Part shown: piece by piece, positions 10,618 to 19,771 of the stretch | Layout: the number at the start of each line of letters is the position of its first letter | Numbering within the stretch: position 1 is the stretch's first letter | NCBI GenBank assembly: GCA_017744855.1 | Contig: JAGIAK010000002.1 | Location: 1 to 64,000, forward strand | DNA: 64,000 nucleotides | Reading direction: 5' to 3' | DNA from: Microbacterium sp. | GTDB taxonomy: Bacteria > Actinomycetota > Actinomycetes > Actinomycetales > Microbacteriaceae | Made by a program: the position numbers and the translations under genes | Notes under the pieces: generated by a model | Told to the model about the DNA's origin: nothing | Databases searched by the model: none | The model's input: the letters and a program-made list of their open reading frames with translations, nothing else

Positions 10618-11634
10618 TCAGCGCGCGGCCGACGACTCGCGCATGCGCAGGGTCGTGTGCAGGGCGCCGAACGCCGGCGCCGCCTCTCCGCGGATCTGCG
10701 CGAGCAGGATGCGCACCGCCCTCCGGCCGAGCTCAGGGAAGTCCTGATGCACGGTGGTGAGGCTGGGGGCGACGTGTGCGGCCACGGGGATGTCGTCGAA
10801 CCCGACGACGCTGACGTCGTGCGGCACCCGCAGCCCCGCCACGCGGAAGCCGTGCATGAGCCCGATCGCCATCTGGTCGTTCGCCGCGAACACCGCGGTG
10901 AAGTCCCGCCGCCGCGACAGCTCCTGCCCAGCGAAGAAGCCGAAGTCCGCCGTCCAGTCGCCGCGGATCGGCGGGAAGGTGGGCAGGTCGGCCTCCCGCA
11001 ACGCGTCCAAATACCCCCGCATCCGGGACTCCGCCTCGATCCAGTCCTGAGGCCCGGCGAGGTGCAGGATGTCGCTGTGCCCCAGCGAGATCAGGTGCTC
11101 CGTCGCGGCCCTGGCACCCGCGACCTGGTCGGCGGAGTGGCTGACGCCGTCGGACCCCGACGCGGTCTGCAGGGTGACGAAGGGGAGGTCGACGGCCATG
11201 CCGCGCAGCACATGGAACACCCGCACCTGCGGCGCGAGCACGACGATCCCGTCGACCTGCTCCCTGGCCAGCTGACGCACCGCCGCCCCGATCGCCTCCG
11301 GCGTCGTCTCCGGAAGGTTCAGCGTCGAGACCGAGTACCCCTCCTCGCGTGCCGCGTCCTCGATGCCGACGATCGACGAGGTCGGACCGAACTCCCCGAT
11401 CGTCGCGGACAGGATGCCGAGCATGTTCGACTTGCTGGTCACCAGGGCGCGGGCCGCGAGGTTGGGCCGGTAGTCGAGCACGGCGATCGCGTCGAGCACC
11501 TTCGCCTTGGTCTCCGGCCGGATGCTCGGATGATCGTTGAGCACTCGCGACACCGTCTGGTGGGAGACGCCGGCGAGACGGGCGACGTCGCGGATGCTGG
11601 GCATCCGGGCACGCTCGGAGGCAGTGGGCATCAC
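10618..11634 (-). CDS. LacI family DNA-binding transcriptional regulator
   Basis: SIRDVARLAGVSHQTVSRVLNDHPSIRPETKAKVLDAI... LacI HTH and PBP-like sugar-binding domain. Confidence 0.92.
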   Translation of the reverse strand: MMPTASERARMPSIRDVARLAGVSHQTVSRVLNDHPSIRPETKAKVLDAIAVLDYRPNLAARALVTSKSNMLGILSATIGEFGPTSSIVGIEDAAREEGYSVSTLNLPETTPEAIGAAVRQLAREQVDGIVVLAPQVRVFHVLRGMAVDLPFVTLQTASGSDGVSHSADQVAGARAATEHLISLGHSDILHLAGPQDWIEAESRMRGYLDALREADLPTFPPIRGDWTADFGFFAGQELSRRRDFTAVFAANDQMAIGLMHGFRVAGLRVPHDVSVVGFDDIPVAAHVAPSLTTVHQDFPELGRRAVRILLAQIRGEAAPAFGALHTTLRMRESSAAR

Positions 11635-11645
11635 GGCCTCCTCGC

Positions 11646-11661
11646 TTGTGCACGGTCACAT
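11646..11661. promoter_or_regulatory. Putative LacI-family autoregulatory operator (TTGTGCACGGTCACAT)
   Basis: Matches the reverse complement of 10545..10560 at 14 of 16 positions; a CATAAT -10-like element (minus strand, 11678..11673) lies just upstream. Confidence 0.6.
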
Positions 11662-11803
11662 CGGTAGCTCTCATTATGTACGTCCTCGCGAATCGACGCA
11701 CTCCGGGGTGATTATTCGACGATTGGTCCGGGGGCACCAGCGGCGTTCCGAGATTCGTCGCAGCGCACCGAAGACGCCGTCGCCGACCTGGCACTGTGGA
11801 GCC

Positions 11804-13291
11804 GTGGACACTCTGCTGCGCGGCGGGCGCATGATCGACCCGAAGACCGGATCCGACCGTGTCGCCGATGTGCTGATCTCGGACGGACGGATCGCCGCCG
11901 TCGGAGACGCCGTCACGGTGCCGCCCGGCGCGCGCGTCGTCGACGTCGCCGGGATGATCGTCGGCCCGGGGTTCGTCGATCTGCACAGCCACGTGCACTC
12001 GATCGCCGGCCAGCGGCTGCAGGCGATGGACGGGGTCACCACCGCCCTCGACCTCGAGGCCGGTCTGATGCCCGTGGCCGAGGCGATGGCGCGGGCTGCC
12101 GCGCAAGGGCGTCCACTGAACTACGGCTTCTCGGCATCCTGGGCCCAAGCCCGCGCGTACGCCCATCTCGACCGCGTGCCCGTGCCGGACTTCCGCGGGT
12201 CGATGGACCTGCTCGGCAAGACCGAGTGGCAGCGCACCTCCTCGCGCACGGAGCGCACGCGCTGGCTCGGGCTGCTGGAGAACGAGCTCGGCGCCGGCGC
12301 CCTCGGCATCGGCGTGCTGATGGGCTACGCGCCGCACTCCGACCCCGACGAGTACCTCGATCTCGCCCGGCTCGCCGCATCGGCCGACGCCCCCACCTTC
12401 ACGCACGTGCGCGAACTCATCGAGGCCGACCCGAGCACGCCGATCGACGGTTCGGAGGAGCTCGTCAGGGCGGCCGCCGAGACAGGGGCCGCGATGCACC
12501 ACTGCCACGTGAACAGCACCTCGCTGCGGCACATCGACCGGGTGCTCGCGCTGCTCGACCGCAGTCGCGCCGCAGGCTCCCGCGTGACCGTCGAGGCCTA
12601 CCCGTACGGTGCGGGCAGCACAGCGATCGGAGCGTTCTTCCTGGCACCGGAGAAGCTCGCCGGCCTCGGCATCACCCCGGCCTCCCTGGTCATGGTCGAC
12701 ACCGGCGAGCGCATCGCCGACGTCCGCCGCCTCCAGGAGCTGCGGGCCACCGATCCCGGCGCGACGTGCATCGTCACGTTCCTCGACGAGGCCGATCCGT
12801 TCGACCGGGCCGTGCTGCAGCGCTCGCTCGCCTACCCCGACTCGATCGTGGCGAGCGACGCCATGCCCGTCTCCTGGCCGGACGCCGCCGGTGCGATGAC
12901 CGTGCACGAGCAGCGCGAATGGCCGCTGCCGCCCGGCGGGCAGACCCATCCCCGCACGTCCGGGACGTTCGCGAAGTCGCTGCGGCTCATGGTGCGCGAA
13001 TCCGGGACGTGGAGCTGGGTCGAGGCGTTCCGGCGCTGCTCGTACCTGCCCGCCAGGGTGCTCGACGAGGTCTCGTCCGCGATGCGCGGCAAGGGGCACC
13101 TCTCGATCGGGGCGGACGCCGACATCGTCGTGCTCGACCCGCTCACCGTCGCCGACAGGGCGACCTACGCCGATCCCACGCGCCCCTCCCAGGGCGTGCG
13201 GGAGCTGTACGTTCACGGCACCCCCGTCGTGAGCGCCGGACAGATCGTGGCCGACGCCTACCCCGGCCGCGCCGTACGAGGAGATGCATGA
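11804..13291 (+). CDS. Amidohydrolase family protein, N-acyl-D-amino-acid deacylase (D-aminoacylase)-like
   Basis: GTG start VDTLLRGGRMIDPKTGSDRVADVLISDGRIAAVG, metal motif GFVDLHSHVHS, VTVEAYPYGAGST, FAKSLRLMVRE, SIGADADIVVLDP. Confidence 0.8.
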   Translation: MDTLLRGGRMIDPKTGSDRVADVLISDGRIAAVGDAVTVPPGARVVDVAGMIVGPGFVDLHSHVHSIAGQRLQAMDGVTTALDLEAGLMPVAEAMARAAAQGRPLNYGFSASWAQARAYAHLDRVPVPDFRGSMDLLGKTEWQRTSSRTERTRWLGLLENELGAGALGIGVLMGYAPHSDPDEYLDLARLAASADAPTFTHVRELIEADPSTPIDGSEELVRAAAETGAAMHHCHVNSTSLRHIDRVLALLDRSRAAGSRVTVEAYPYGAGSTAIGAFFLAPEKLAGLGITPASLVMVDTGERIADVRRLQELRATDPGATCIVTFLDEADPFDRAVLQRSLAYPDSIVASDAMPVSWPDAAGAMTVHEQREWPLPPGGQTHPRTSGTFAKSLRLMVRESGTWSWVEAFRRCSYLPARVLDEVSSAMRGKGHLSIGADADIVVLDPLTVADRATYADPTRPSQGVRELYVHGTPVVSAGQIVADAYPGRAVRGDA

Positions 13292-14625
13292 TGCACGAGA
13301 ACCTGCAGGACTTCCTGACCGCGACCGCCGCAGAGCTCGGCGTGCCTGGCGCGATCATCGGCGTGCTCGACGGCGAGCGCGAGATCGTCGCCGTCACCGG
13401 TGTCGCGTCGACCGAGACCGGCGCGCCGGTCACCGAGCGCACGCTGTTCCAGATCGGGTCCACGTCGAAGACGTTCACCGGCACCGCGGCGATGCGTCTC
13501 ATCGAAGACGGCCTGCTGAACCTGGACGACCGGGTCGTCGACATCCTCCCCGACTTCCGCCTGGCCGATGCCGCCGCGCTCGCAGCGCTGCGCGTGCGTC
13601 ACCTGCTCACCCACTCCGGCGGCTTCCTCGGCGACTCCGACGAGCGTCCTGGCTGGGACGACGAGGCCCTGGCCCGCAACATGAAGGAGTACGCCGAGCT
13701 TCCGCAGTTCTTCGCCCCCGGCACCATCGCGTCGTACAGCAACGCCGGCGTGCGCCTCCTCGGACGCGTGATCGAGAAGGTGACCGGTGAGACCTACGAG
13801 CAGGCGGTGCAGCGGATCGTGCTCGACCCGCTGGGCCTGAAGGACACCCTGTTCTTCCCGTGGGAGGTCATCGCCCGCCCCCATGCGCTCGGTCACGTGC
13901 CGGCGGAGGACGGCACCCTCGCGCCGATGGGACAGTGGCCCCTCACCCGCGACATCAACGCCGAGGGCGGCATCGTCTCGTCCGTCGGAGACCAGCTGAG
14001 GTACGCGCGGTTCCACATGTACGGCGATGCGCTGGGCGCCGAGCGCGCTCCCGTGAACGAGGAGACCCGACTGCGGATGCAGCAGCCGCAGATCCCTGCC
14101 GGCCCTCCCGTCGACGGCATCGGCTTCCCGTGGCTGCTCTCCCACCACGGCGACGCGCGCCTCGTGATGCACGGCGGCAACATCGCCGACACCCAGCTCA
14201 GCGAGTTCGTGCTCGCTCCCGACCACGACCTCGCCATCGTCGTGCTCACCAACAGCGGTGCGGGCAAGGCGCTGGGCACGAAGGCCATCGCCTGGTGCCT
14301 GGAGCACTTCCGCGGCATCACGGCGACCCCGGAGCCCGCCGAGCTCCTCGCCGAGGACATCCTCGACGACGTCGTCGGCCGCTACGACGCCGGTCAGTGG
14401 CATTTCGACGTGACCCGCGAGGACGACGCCCTCTGGTTCGAGATGGTGCTGCGCGAGGACATCGCCGCCCTCGGCATCCCCCCGCGCCCGCCCGTACGCC
14501 TGCGCGTGCGTGCCGACCGGGCGCTGATCACCGACGACGACACCGCCATCGGCCGCCTCCTGAGCGCCGACGAGGGCGGTCCCGATCTGCTGCACGTCGG
14601 CCTGCGCGCCGTGCGCCGAGCCTGA
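13288..14625 (+). CDS. Serine hydrolase, beta-lactamase/S12 (D-aminopeptidase/DD-peptidase) family, no signal peptide
   Basis: IGSTSKTFTGTAAMRL (SxxK), YSNAGVRLLGRVIEKVTG (YxN), HGGN; ATGATG overlaps upstream TGA. Confidence 0.85.
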   Translation: MMHENLQDFLTATAAELGVPGAIIGVLDGEREIVAVTGVASTETGAPVTERTLFQIGSTSKTFTGTAAMRLIEDGLLNLDDRVVDILPDFRLADAAALAALRVRHLLTHSGGFLGDSDERPGWDDEALARNMKEYAELPQFFAPGTIASYSNAGVRLLGRVIEKVTGETYEQAVQRIVLDPLGLKDTLFFPWEVIARPHALGHVPAEDGTLAPMGQWPLTRDINAEGGIVSSVGDQLRYARFHMYGDALGAERAPVNEETRLRMQQPQIPAGPPVDGIGFPWLLSHHGDARLVMHGGNIADTQLSEFVLAPDHDLAIVVLTNSGAGKALGTKAIAWCLEHFRGITATPEPAELLAEDILDDVVGRYDAGQWHFDVTREDDALWFEMVLREDIAALGIPPRPPVRLRVRADRALITDDDTAIGRLLSADEGGPDLLHVGLRAVRRA

Positions 14626-14628
14626 CCC

Positions 14629-14645
14629 CCCGACGGTTCGTCGGG
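14629..14645 (+). terminator. Hairpin CCCGACG-GTT-CGTCGGG after serine hydrolase gene
   Basis: 7-bp perfect stem, 3 nt after the stop; no U-tract. Confidence 0.35.
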
Positions 14646-14768
14646 ACGCACCAAGCGTGCGGCAAGTCTCGTAGCCGACCACCAACGGCCCGGGCCGAGG
14701 CGCGAATAGTCTCGGCCCATCGCCGTCGCTCCCCCGACCGACGGCCCACTCGATGAAGAGGAGCGCTC

Positions 14769-16157
14769 ATGTCCGGATTGAACGAGATCGGCACCTGGGT
14801 GCGGGAGAACCTGCCCGCCCTGCTGACCGACGCGCACATCCCCGCCGCCTCGGTGGGGATCCTCGCCGGCGGAGAGGTCTTCACCGCCGCCGCGGGGATT
14901 CTCAACAGGAACACCGGGGTCGAGGCCGACGAGGACTCGGTCTTCCAGATCGGATCCATCACCAAGACCTGGACGGCGACGCTCATCATGCAGCTCGTCG
15001 ACGAGGGTCTGCTCGACCTCGACGCGCCGGTGCGCAGTGTCGTGCCGGAGTTCGAGATCGCCGACGACGCCTCCGCCGCCACGATCACCACCCGTCAGCT
15101 GCTCAGCCACGTCAGCGGCTTCGAGGGCGACCTGTTCAACGACACCGGCGTCGGCGACGACGCGGTCGAGAAGTACCTCGCGACGATCGCCGACGCCCCG
15201 CAGCTCTTCGCACCCGGCGAGCGCTTCTCGTACAACAACGCCGGCTTCGTGGTGCTCGGCCGCATCATCGAGGTGCTGCGCGGAACCTCCTTCGACGTGG
15301 CCCTGCGCACGCACCTGGCGCAGCCGCTCGGACTCACGCACGTCGCGACCACCGCATCCGAGGCGATCATGTTCCGCGCCGCCCTCGGCCACATCCCCGC
15401 GGAGGAGGGCGACGAGCCCGTCGCCGCTCCGGTGTGGAGCCTCGTCCGCTCGAACGCCCCGGCCGGCTCCATGCTCGCGATGACCGCGCGCGACCTGCTC
15501 GGCTTCGCCCGCATGCACATGGCAGACGGCGTCGCCGCCGACGGCAGCAGGGTGCTCTCGGCGGAGAGCGTGGCGGCGATGCAGGAGCGCCAGGTGGAGC
15601 TGCCGAACCTCGGCGTGCTCGGCGACGCCTGGGGTCTGGGCTGGGAGATCTTCGACTGGGCCGGCGGCCCGGTGTACGGCCACGACGGCGGCACGATCGG
15701 CCAGAACGCCTTCCTGCGCTTCGTGCCGTCGGCGGGCGTCGCCGTCGTGCTGCTCACCAACGGCGGCGAGACGGTCGGCCTCTACCAGCTCCTGATGTCC
15801 AAGGTCCTCTCGGCGCTCGCCGGGGTGACGATGGCCGAGCTGCCCACGCTCCCCGCCGAGCCCGCTCCCGTCGACCTCGACCGCATCCTCGGCACCTACT
15901 CGTCATCGGTGTCGGACTCCACCGTCCGCCTCGACGACGACGGACGCATCTGGCTCGAGCGCACCATGAAGGGCATCTTCGCGACGCTCGGACCGGCGCC
16001 GGAGCCGATCGAGCTCGTCGGATGGTCGGGCGACAGCCTCATCCCGCTGTCCTCCGACCGCGGTATGCGCATGCCCCACGCCTTCGTCGGCGACGACGGC
16101 ACCGGCCGCGCGCTCTACATGCACACCGGACGGGCCGACCGCCGGATCGACGCATGA
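14769..16157 (+). CDS. Serine hydrolase, beta-lactamase/S12 family, no signal peptide
   Basis: IGSITKTWTATLIMQL (SxxK), YNNAGFVVLGRIIEVL (YxN), YGHDGGTIGQNAFL; clearly paralogous to the C-terminal half of 22723..26055. Confidence 0.87.
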   Translation: MSGLNEIGTWVRENLPALLTDAHIPAASVGILAGGEVFTAAAGILNRNTGVEADEDSVFQIGSITKTWTATLIMQLVDEGLLDLDAPVRSVVPEFEIADDASAATITTRQLLSHVSGFEGDLFNDTGVGDDAVEKYLATIADAPQLFAPGERFSYNNAGFVVLGRIIEVLRGTSFDVALRTHLAQPLGLTHVATTASEAIMFRAALGHIPAEEGDEPVAAPVWSLVRSNAPAGSMLAMTARDLLGFARMHMADGVAADGSRVLSAESVAAMQERQVELPNLGVLGDAWGLGWEIFDWAGGPVYGHDGGTIGQNAFLRFVPSAGVAVVLLTNGGETVGLYQLLMSKVLSALAGVTMAELPTLPAEPAPVDLDRILGTYSSSVSDSTVRLDDDGRIWLERTMKGIFATLGPAPEPIELVGWSGDSLIPLSSDRGMRMPHAFVGDDGTGRALYMHTGRADRRIDA

Positions 16158-17071
16158 GCACGGCCACGGACCCGGCCACGGACGTCTCGGGCGAGATCTC
16201 GGAGATCTTCGCCGAGGCGGGCACCGCCGGCTTCCTGTATGCGCGCGAGATCGGCGACGACGGCGGACCGGAGGTGAGCATCGGCGGCGACGAGCCGGTG
16301 GTGCTCGCCTCGGTGTTCAAGATCCTCGTGCTCACGGCGTACGTGAGGGCGGTCGCCGCCGGAGAGCTCGACGAGCGCGAGCGCACGACCGTCACCGCCC
16401 GCTACCGCATCGGCGGCGTCGGCACGGCCGGCTTCGCCGACGACGTGGAGATGAGCTGGCGCGACCTCGCCCTGAACATGATGACGATGAGCGACAACGC
16501 CGCCACCGACGTGCTCTACCACCGGCTCGGCGCCGATGCGGTCGACCGTGTCATCGCCGATCTCGGGCTGGACCGCACGCGGCTCATCGGATGCTGCGAG
16601 GACCTGTTCGCGTCGGTGATCGCCGATCTCGGCGGTACCGCCGACAGCGACCTGGACGAGCTCTTCACCTCGGCGACGCCCGCGCAGGTCCTGGCGATGC
16701 GGGCCGTCGACCCCGAGCGCACCTCCGCGTCGACGCCGCGTGACGTGGCGACGCTCCTGAACGCGCTCTGGACGGATGCCGCCGCTCCCGCGGAGGCGTG
16801 CGCCGCCGCCCGCGCGATCATGGCACAGCAGATCTGGCCGCACCGGCTCACCTCCGGATTCCCCGGCGATGTCACCATCGCCGCCAAGACGGGGACGCTC
16901 CCGTCGTGGCGCAACGAGGCAGGGGTCGTGACCTATCCCGACGGCCGGCAGTACGCCGTCACCGTGTTCACCCGCGCGCACTCCCTGGCCGACCGCCAGC
17001 CCCGCGTCGACGCGTCGATCGGACGCGCCGCCTTCGCCGCCGTCGAGCACCTCCGCGCTCTGACGGCCTGA
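16154..17071 (+). CDS. Class A beta-lactamase-fold serine hydrolase, no signal peptide
   Basis: VLASVFKILVL (SxxK), MSDNAATDVL (SDN), IAAKTGTLP (KTG); ATGA overlap with previous gene. Confidence 0.82.
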   Translation: MSTATDPATDVSGEISEIFAEAGTAGFLYAREIGDDGGPEVSIGGDEPVVLASVFKILVLTAYVRAVAAGELDERERTTVTARYRIGGVGTAGFADDVEMSWRDLALNMMTMSDNAATDVLYHRLGADAVDRVIADLGLDRTRLIGCCEDLFASVIADLGGTADSDLDELFTSATPAQVLAMRAVDPERTSASTPRDVATLLNALWTDAAAPAEACAAARAIMAQQIWPHRLTSGFPGDVTIAAKTGTLPSWRNEAGVVTYPDGRQYAVTVFTRAHSLADRQPRVDASIGRAAFAAVEHLRALTA

Positions 17072-17113
17072 CCCCATCGCTCACCTGCCCGACCCGAACT
17101 CCTGGAGGATTCG

Positions 17114-18706
17114 ATGCGTTCTCGTACCCCGTTGATCGCTCTGCTGTGCGCATCAGCGCTCGCCCTGACCTCGTGCGCCGGCGGCGCGAAACCCGGCGGT
17201 TCGACGGGCGAGGGGGTCCTCGCCGACGGCAAGACCTTCGCGACCGCCGTGCCGTCAGACCCGGGGAACCTCGATCCCTTCATCACGGTGATGTCCGTGG
17301 CGAGGAGCATCGACCGCTTCCTCTACGGCCGGCTGGTGGAGGTGCAGGCGGACGGCAGCGTCGTGTCCGGCCTCGCCGAGAAGTGGGAGGCCGACACCAC
17401 GAGCGCGGTGTTCACGCTGCGCGACGGCATCACCTGCGAAGACGGCACCCCCCTCACGGCGAGCGATGTCGCGGCGAACTTCGCCCACATCACCGATCCC
17501 GCCAGCGGCTCGCCCCTGGTCGGGCTGCAGGTGCAGCCGGGCACGACGGCGACCGCCGACGACGCGACCCGCACCGTCACGGTGACGAGCGGCCAGCCCG
17601 ACTCCTTCCTCGTGGAGAACCTCGGCAGCGTCTCGATCGTCTGCGGCAATGTCATCGACGACCCGGACGCCCTCTCCCAGGGCAAGGGTGCGACGGGCAT
17701 GTTCACGCTGGCCGAGAGCGTGCCCAACAGCCAGTACACGCTCGAGCGTCGCAAGGACTTCACGTGGGGCCCCGGCGACTGGGACCCGACGCAGAAGGGC
17801 CTGCCGGACAAGGTCGTCTTCCGCGTCATCGCGAACGAGACCACGGCGGCCAACCTCCTGCTCTCCGGAGAGATCAACGCCGCTCTGGTGCGGGGCCCTG
17901 ACAAGAAGCGCCTGCAGGATGCCGGCTTCTACCACACCGAGCTGCCGATGCCCATCGGCCAGTTCTACTTCAACCAGAAGGAGGGGCGGCCGACGGCGGA
18001 CCCGGCGGTGCGTCGCGCGCTCGCCCAGGCCCTCGACCTCGACGAGCTCCGCCAGGTGCTCGGCGGCGGCGACGCCACCGTCCCGACGGGACTGGTCACC
18101 GTGGCCCCGAACCCGTGCCGTGCCGACGTCGTGAAGGGCCACATCCCCGAGCACGACCTGAAGGCGGCCGAGAAGGCGCTCGACGACGCCGGCTGGGCCG
18201 TCGGCTCCGACGGCGTGCGCGAGAAGGACGGCACCCCGCTCCAGCTGACGCTCATGTACCCGACCACCCTCGGGGAGACGGCCGGCGCCCTCGCCGAGCT
18301 CGTGCAGTCGTCGTGGAAGAAGCTGGGCGTCGGCATCACGCTCACCGCGGTCGACGGTCCGAAGCTCAGCGAGACGCTGTTCTCCACCGGCGACTGGGAC
18401 ATCTCGGCCGCACCGCTGACGGTGTCGCTGCCCAGCATGCTCGTGCCGTTCTACGCGGGAGCGACCCCGCCGAACGGCACCAACTTCGCCTCCATCGACA
18501 ACGCCGCCTACAACGAGCACATCGCCGCGGCCTCGACGAAGTCGGGAGCAGAGGGATGCGACGACTGGGGTGCAGCGGAGCAGGCCCTCTACGACGACAC
18601 CGCTGTCGTGCCGTACGCGAACCTGATCATCCAGACCTTCGCGAACAAGGCCACGTACACGGAGAGCGACGGACTCGACCCCACGTCGATCCGGATGTTC
18701 GAGTGA
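17114..18706 (+). CDS. Peptide-type ABC transporter substrate-binding lipoprotein (SBP family 5)
   Basis: MRSRTPLIALLCASALALTSCAGG lipobox; SDPGNLDPFITVMSVARSIDRFLYGRLVEV, RRALAQALDLDELRQVLGGG. Confidence 0.92.
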   Translation: MRSRTPLIALLCASALALTSCAGGAKPGGSTGEGVLADGKTFATAVPSDPGNLDPFITVMSVARSIDRFLYGRLVEVQADGSVVSGLAEKWEADTTSAVFTLRDGITCEDGTPLTASDVAANFAHITDPASGSPLVGLQVQPGTTATADDATRTVTVTSGQPDSFLVENLGSVSIVCGNVIDDPDALSQGKGATGMFTLAESVPNSQYTLERRKDFTWGPGDWDPTQKGLPDKVVFRVIANETTAANLLLSGEINAALVRGPDKKRLQDAGFYHTELPMPIGQFYFNQKEGRPTADPAVRRALAQALDLDELRQVLGGGDATVPTGLVTVAPNPCRADVVKGHIPEHDLKAAEKALDDAGWAVGSDGVREKDGTPLQLTLMYPTTLGETAGALAELVQSSWKKLGVGITLTAVDGPKLSETLFSTGDWDISAAPLTVSLPSMLVPFYAGATPPNGTNFASIDNAAYNEHIAAASTKSGAEGCDDWGAAEQALYDDTAVVPYANLIIQTFANKATYTESDGLDPTSIRMFE

Positions 18707-18708
18707 GC

Positions 18709-18742
18709 ACGAGGGCGTCGCTCCGCGGAGCGACGCCCTCGT
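18709..18742 (+). other. Perfect 34-nt palindrome (17-bp arms) between SBP and permease genes
   Basis: ACGAGGGCGTCGCTCCG|CGGAGCGACGCCCTCGT, 3 nt after the SBP stop codon. Confidence 0.9.
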
Positions 18743-18772
18743 CCAGATGTCAGTGAGACCGGAAAGCAGCCG

Positions 18773-19771
18773 ATGACCAGCACCACCGCCACCCAGGCGA
18801 TACTCATCCGTTCCGCGCGGTCGGGCAGCCCCTGGCTGTCCTTCCTGGTCCGCCGCGGAGGACTCTTCGTCCTATCGATCTGGGTGCTGGTCACGGCTGC
18901 CTTCCTCATGATCCACCTCGTGCCGGGCGACCCTGTGCGCACGGCGCTGGGCATGAACGCACCCGTCGAGCTCGTCGAGGCGCGCCGCGCGGCGCTCGGC
19001 CTCGACCAGCCGCTCATCGTGCAGTACTTCCGGTACCTCGGCAACCTCCTCCACGGCGACATGGGGGTCTCGATGCTGACCAGCCAGCCGGCCGCCGAGA
19101 TCATCGCCACCCGGCTCCCCGCGACCCTCCAGCTCGCCGCGCTCGCAGTGCTCGTCGTGCTGCTCGCCTCGGTGCCGATCGGCGTGACGATGGCCGTCGC
19201 GACTCGAGGCGGACGGCGACGCGGTCTGGAACTGGGGTTCGCCGTCGTGAGCGTCATCCTCGCCGCGATCCCCGAGTTCCTCCTCGCCGTCGGCCTCGTG
19301 TACATCTTCGCCGTGTCCCTCGGCTGGTTCCCCGTGGCGGGCTCCAGCGGCCCGCTGTCACTCGTCCTCCCCGTCGCGGCGCTCGCGGTCGGCCCGATCG
19401 CGGTGTTCTCCCGGCTGATCAGGGTCGAGATCCTCTCGGTGCTCAGCCAGGACTACATCCGCACGGCCAGGGCCAAGCGCCTCCTCCCCCGCCGCATCTA
19501 CACCCGCCACGCGCTGCCGAACGCGATGACGTCGACGCTCACCCTCACCGGACTGCTGCTCGCCGGCATGGTGACCGGTACCGTGCTCGCCGAGAACGTG
19601 TTCGCCTGGCCGGGCCTCGGCACCATGATCGTGCAGTCCATCCTCACCAAGGACTTCCCCGTCGTGCAGGCGATCGTGCTCGTGTACGGCATCGGCGTGC
19701 TCCTGGTGAACCTCGTCATCGACATCGCCCTCGCGCTGCTCGATCCCCGCTCCACGATCAGGGAGGCCTGA
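18773..19771 (+). CDS. Peptide-type ABC transporter permease (DppB-like)
   Basis: GDPVRTALGMNAPVELVEARRAALGLDQPLIVQYFRYLGNLLHGDMGVSM; RARAKRLLPRRIYTRHALPNAM. Confidence 0.92.
   Translation: MTSTTATQAILIRSARSGSPWLSFLVRRGGLFVLSIWVLVTAAFLMIHLVPGDPVRTALGMNAPVELVEARRAALGLDQPLIVQYFRYLGNLLHGDMGVSMLTSQPAAEIIATRLPATLQLAALAVLVVLLASVPIGVTMAVATRGGRRRGLELGFAVVSVILAAIPEFLLAVGLVYIFAVSLGWFPVAGSSGPLSLVLPVAALAVGPIAVFSRLIRVEILSVLSQDYIRTARAKRLLPRRIYTRHALPNAMTSTLTLTGLLLAGMVTGTVLAENVFAWPGLGTMIVQSILTKDFPVVQAIVLVYGIGVLLVNLVIDIALALLDPRSTIREA

Noticed and set aside
13288-17071. Antibiotic-resistance beta-lactamase locus
   Set aside because: No signal peptides, and the context is a peptide uptake and degradation operon; a catabolic role is more likely.
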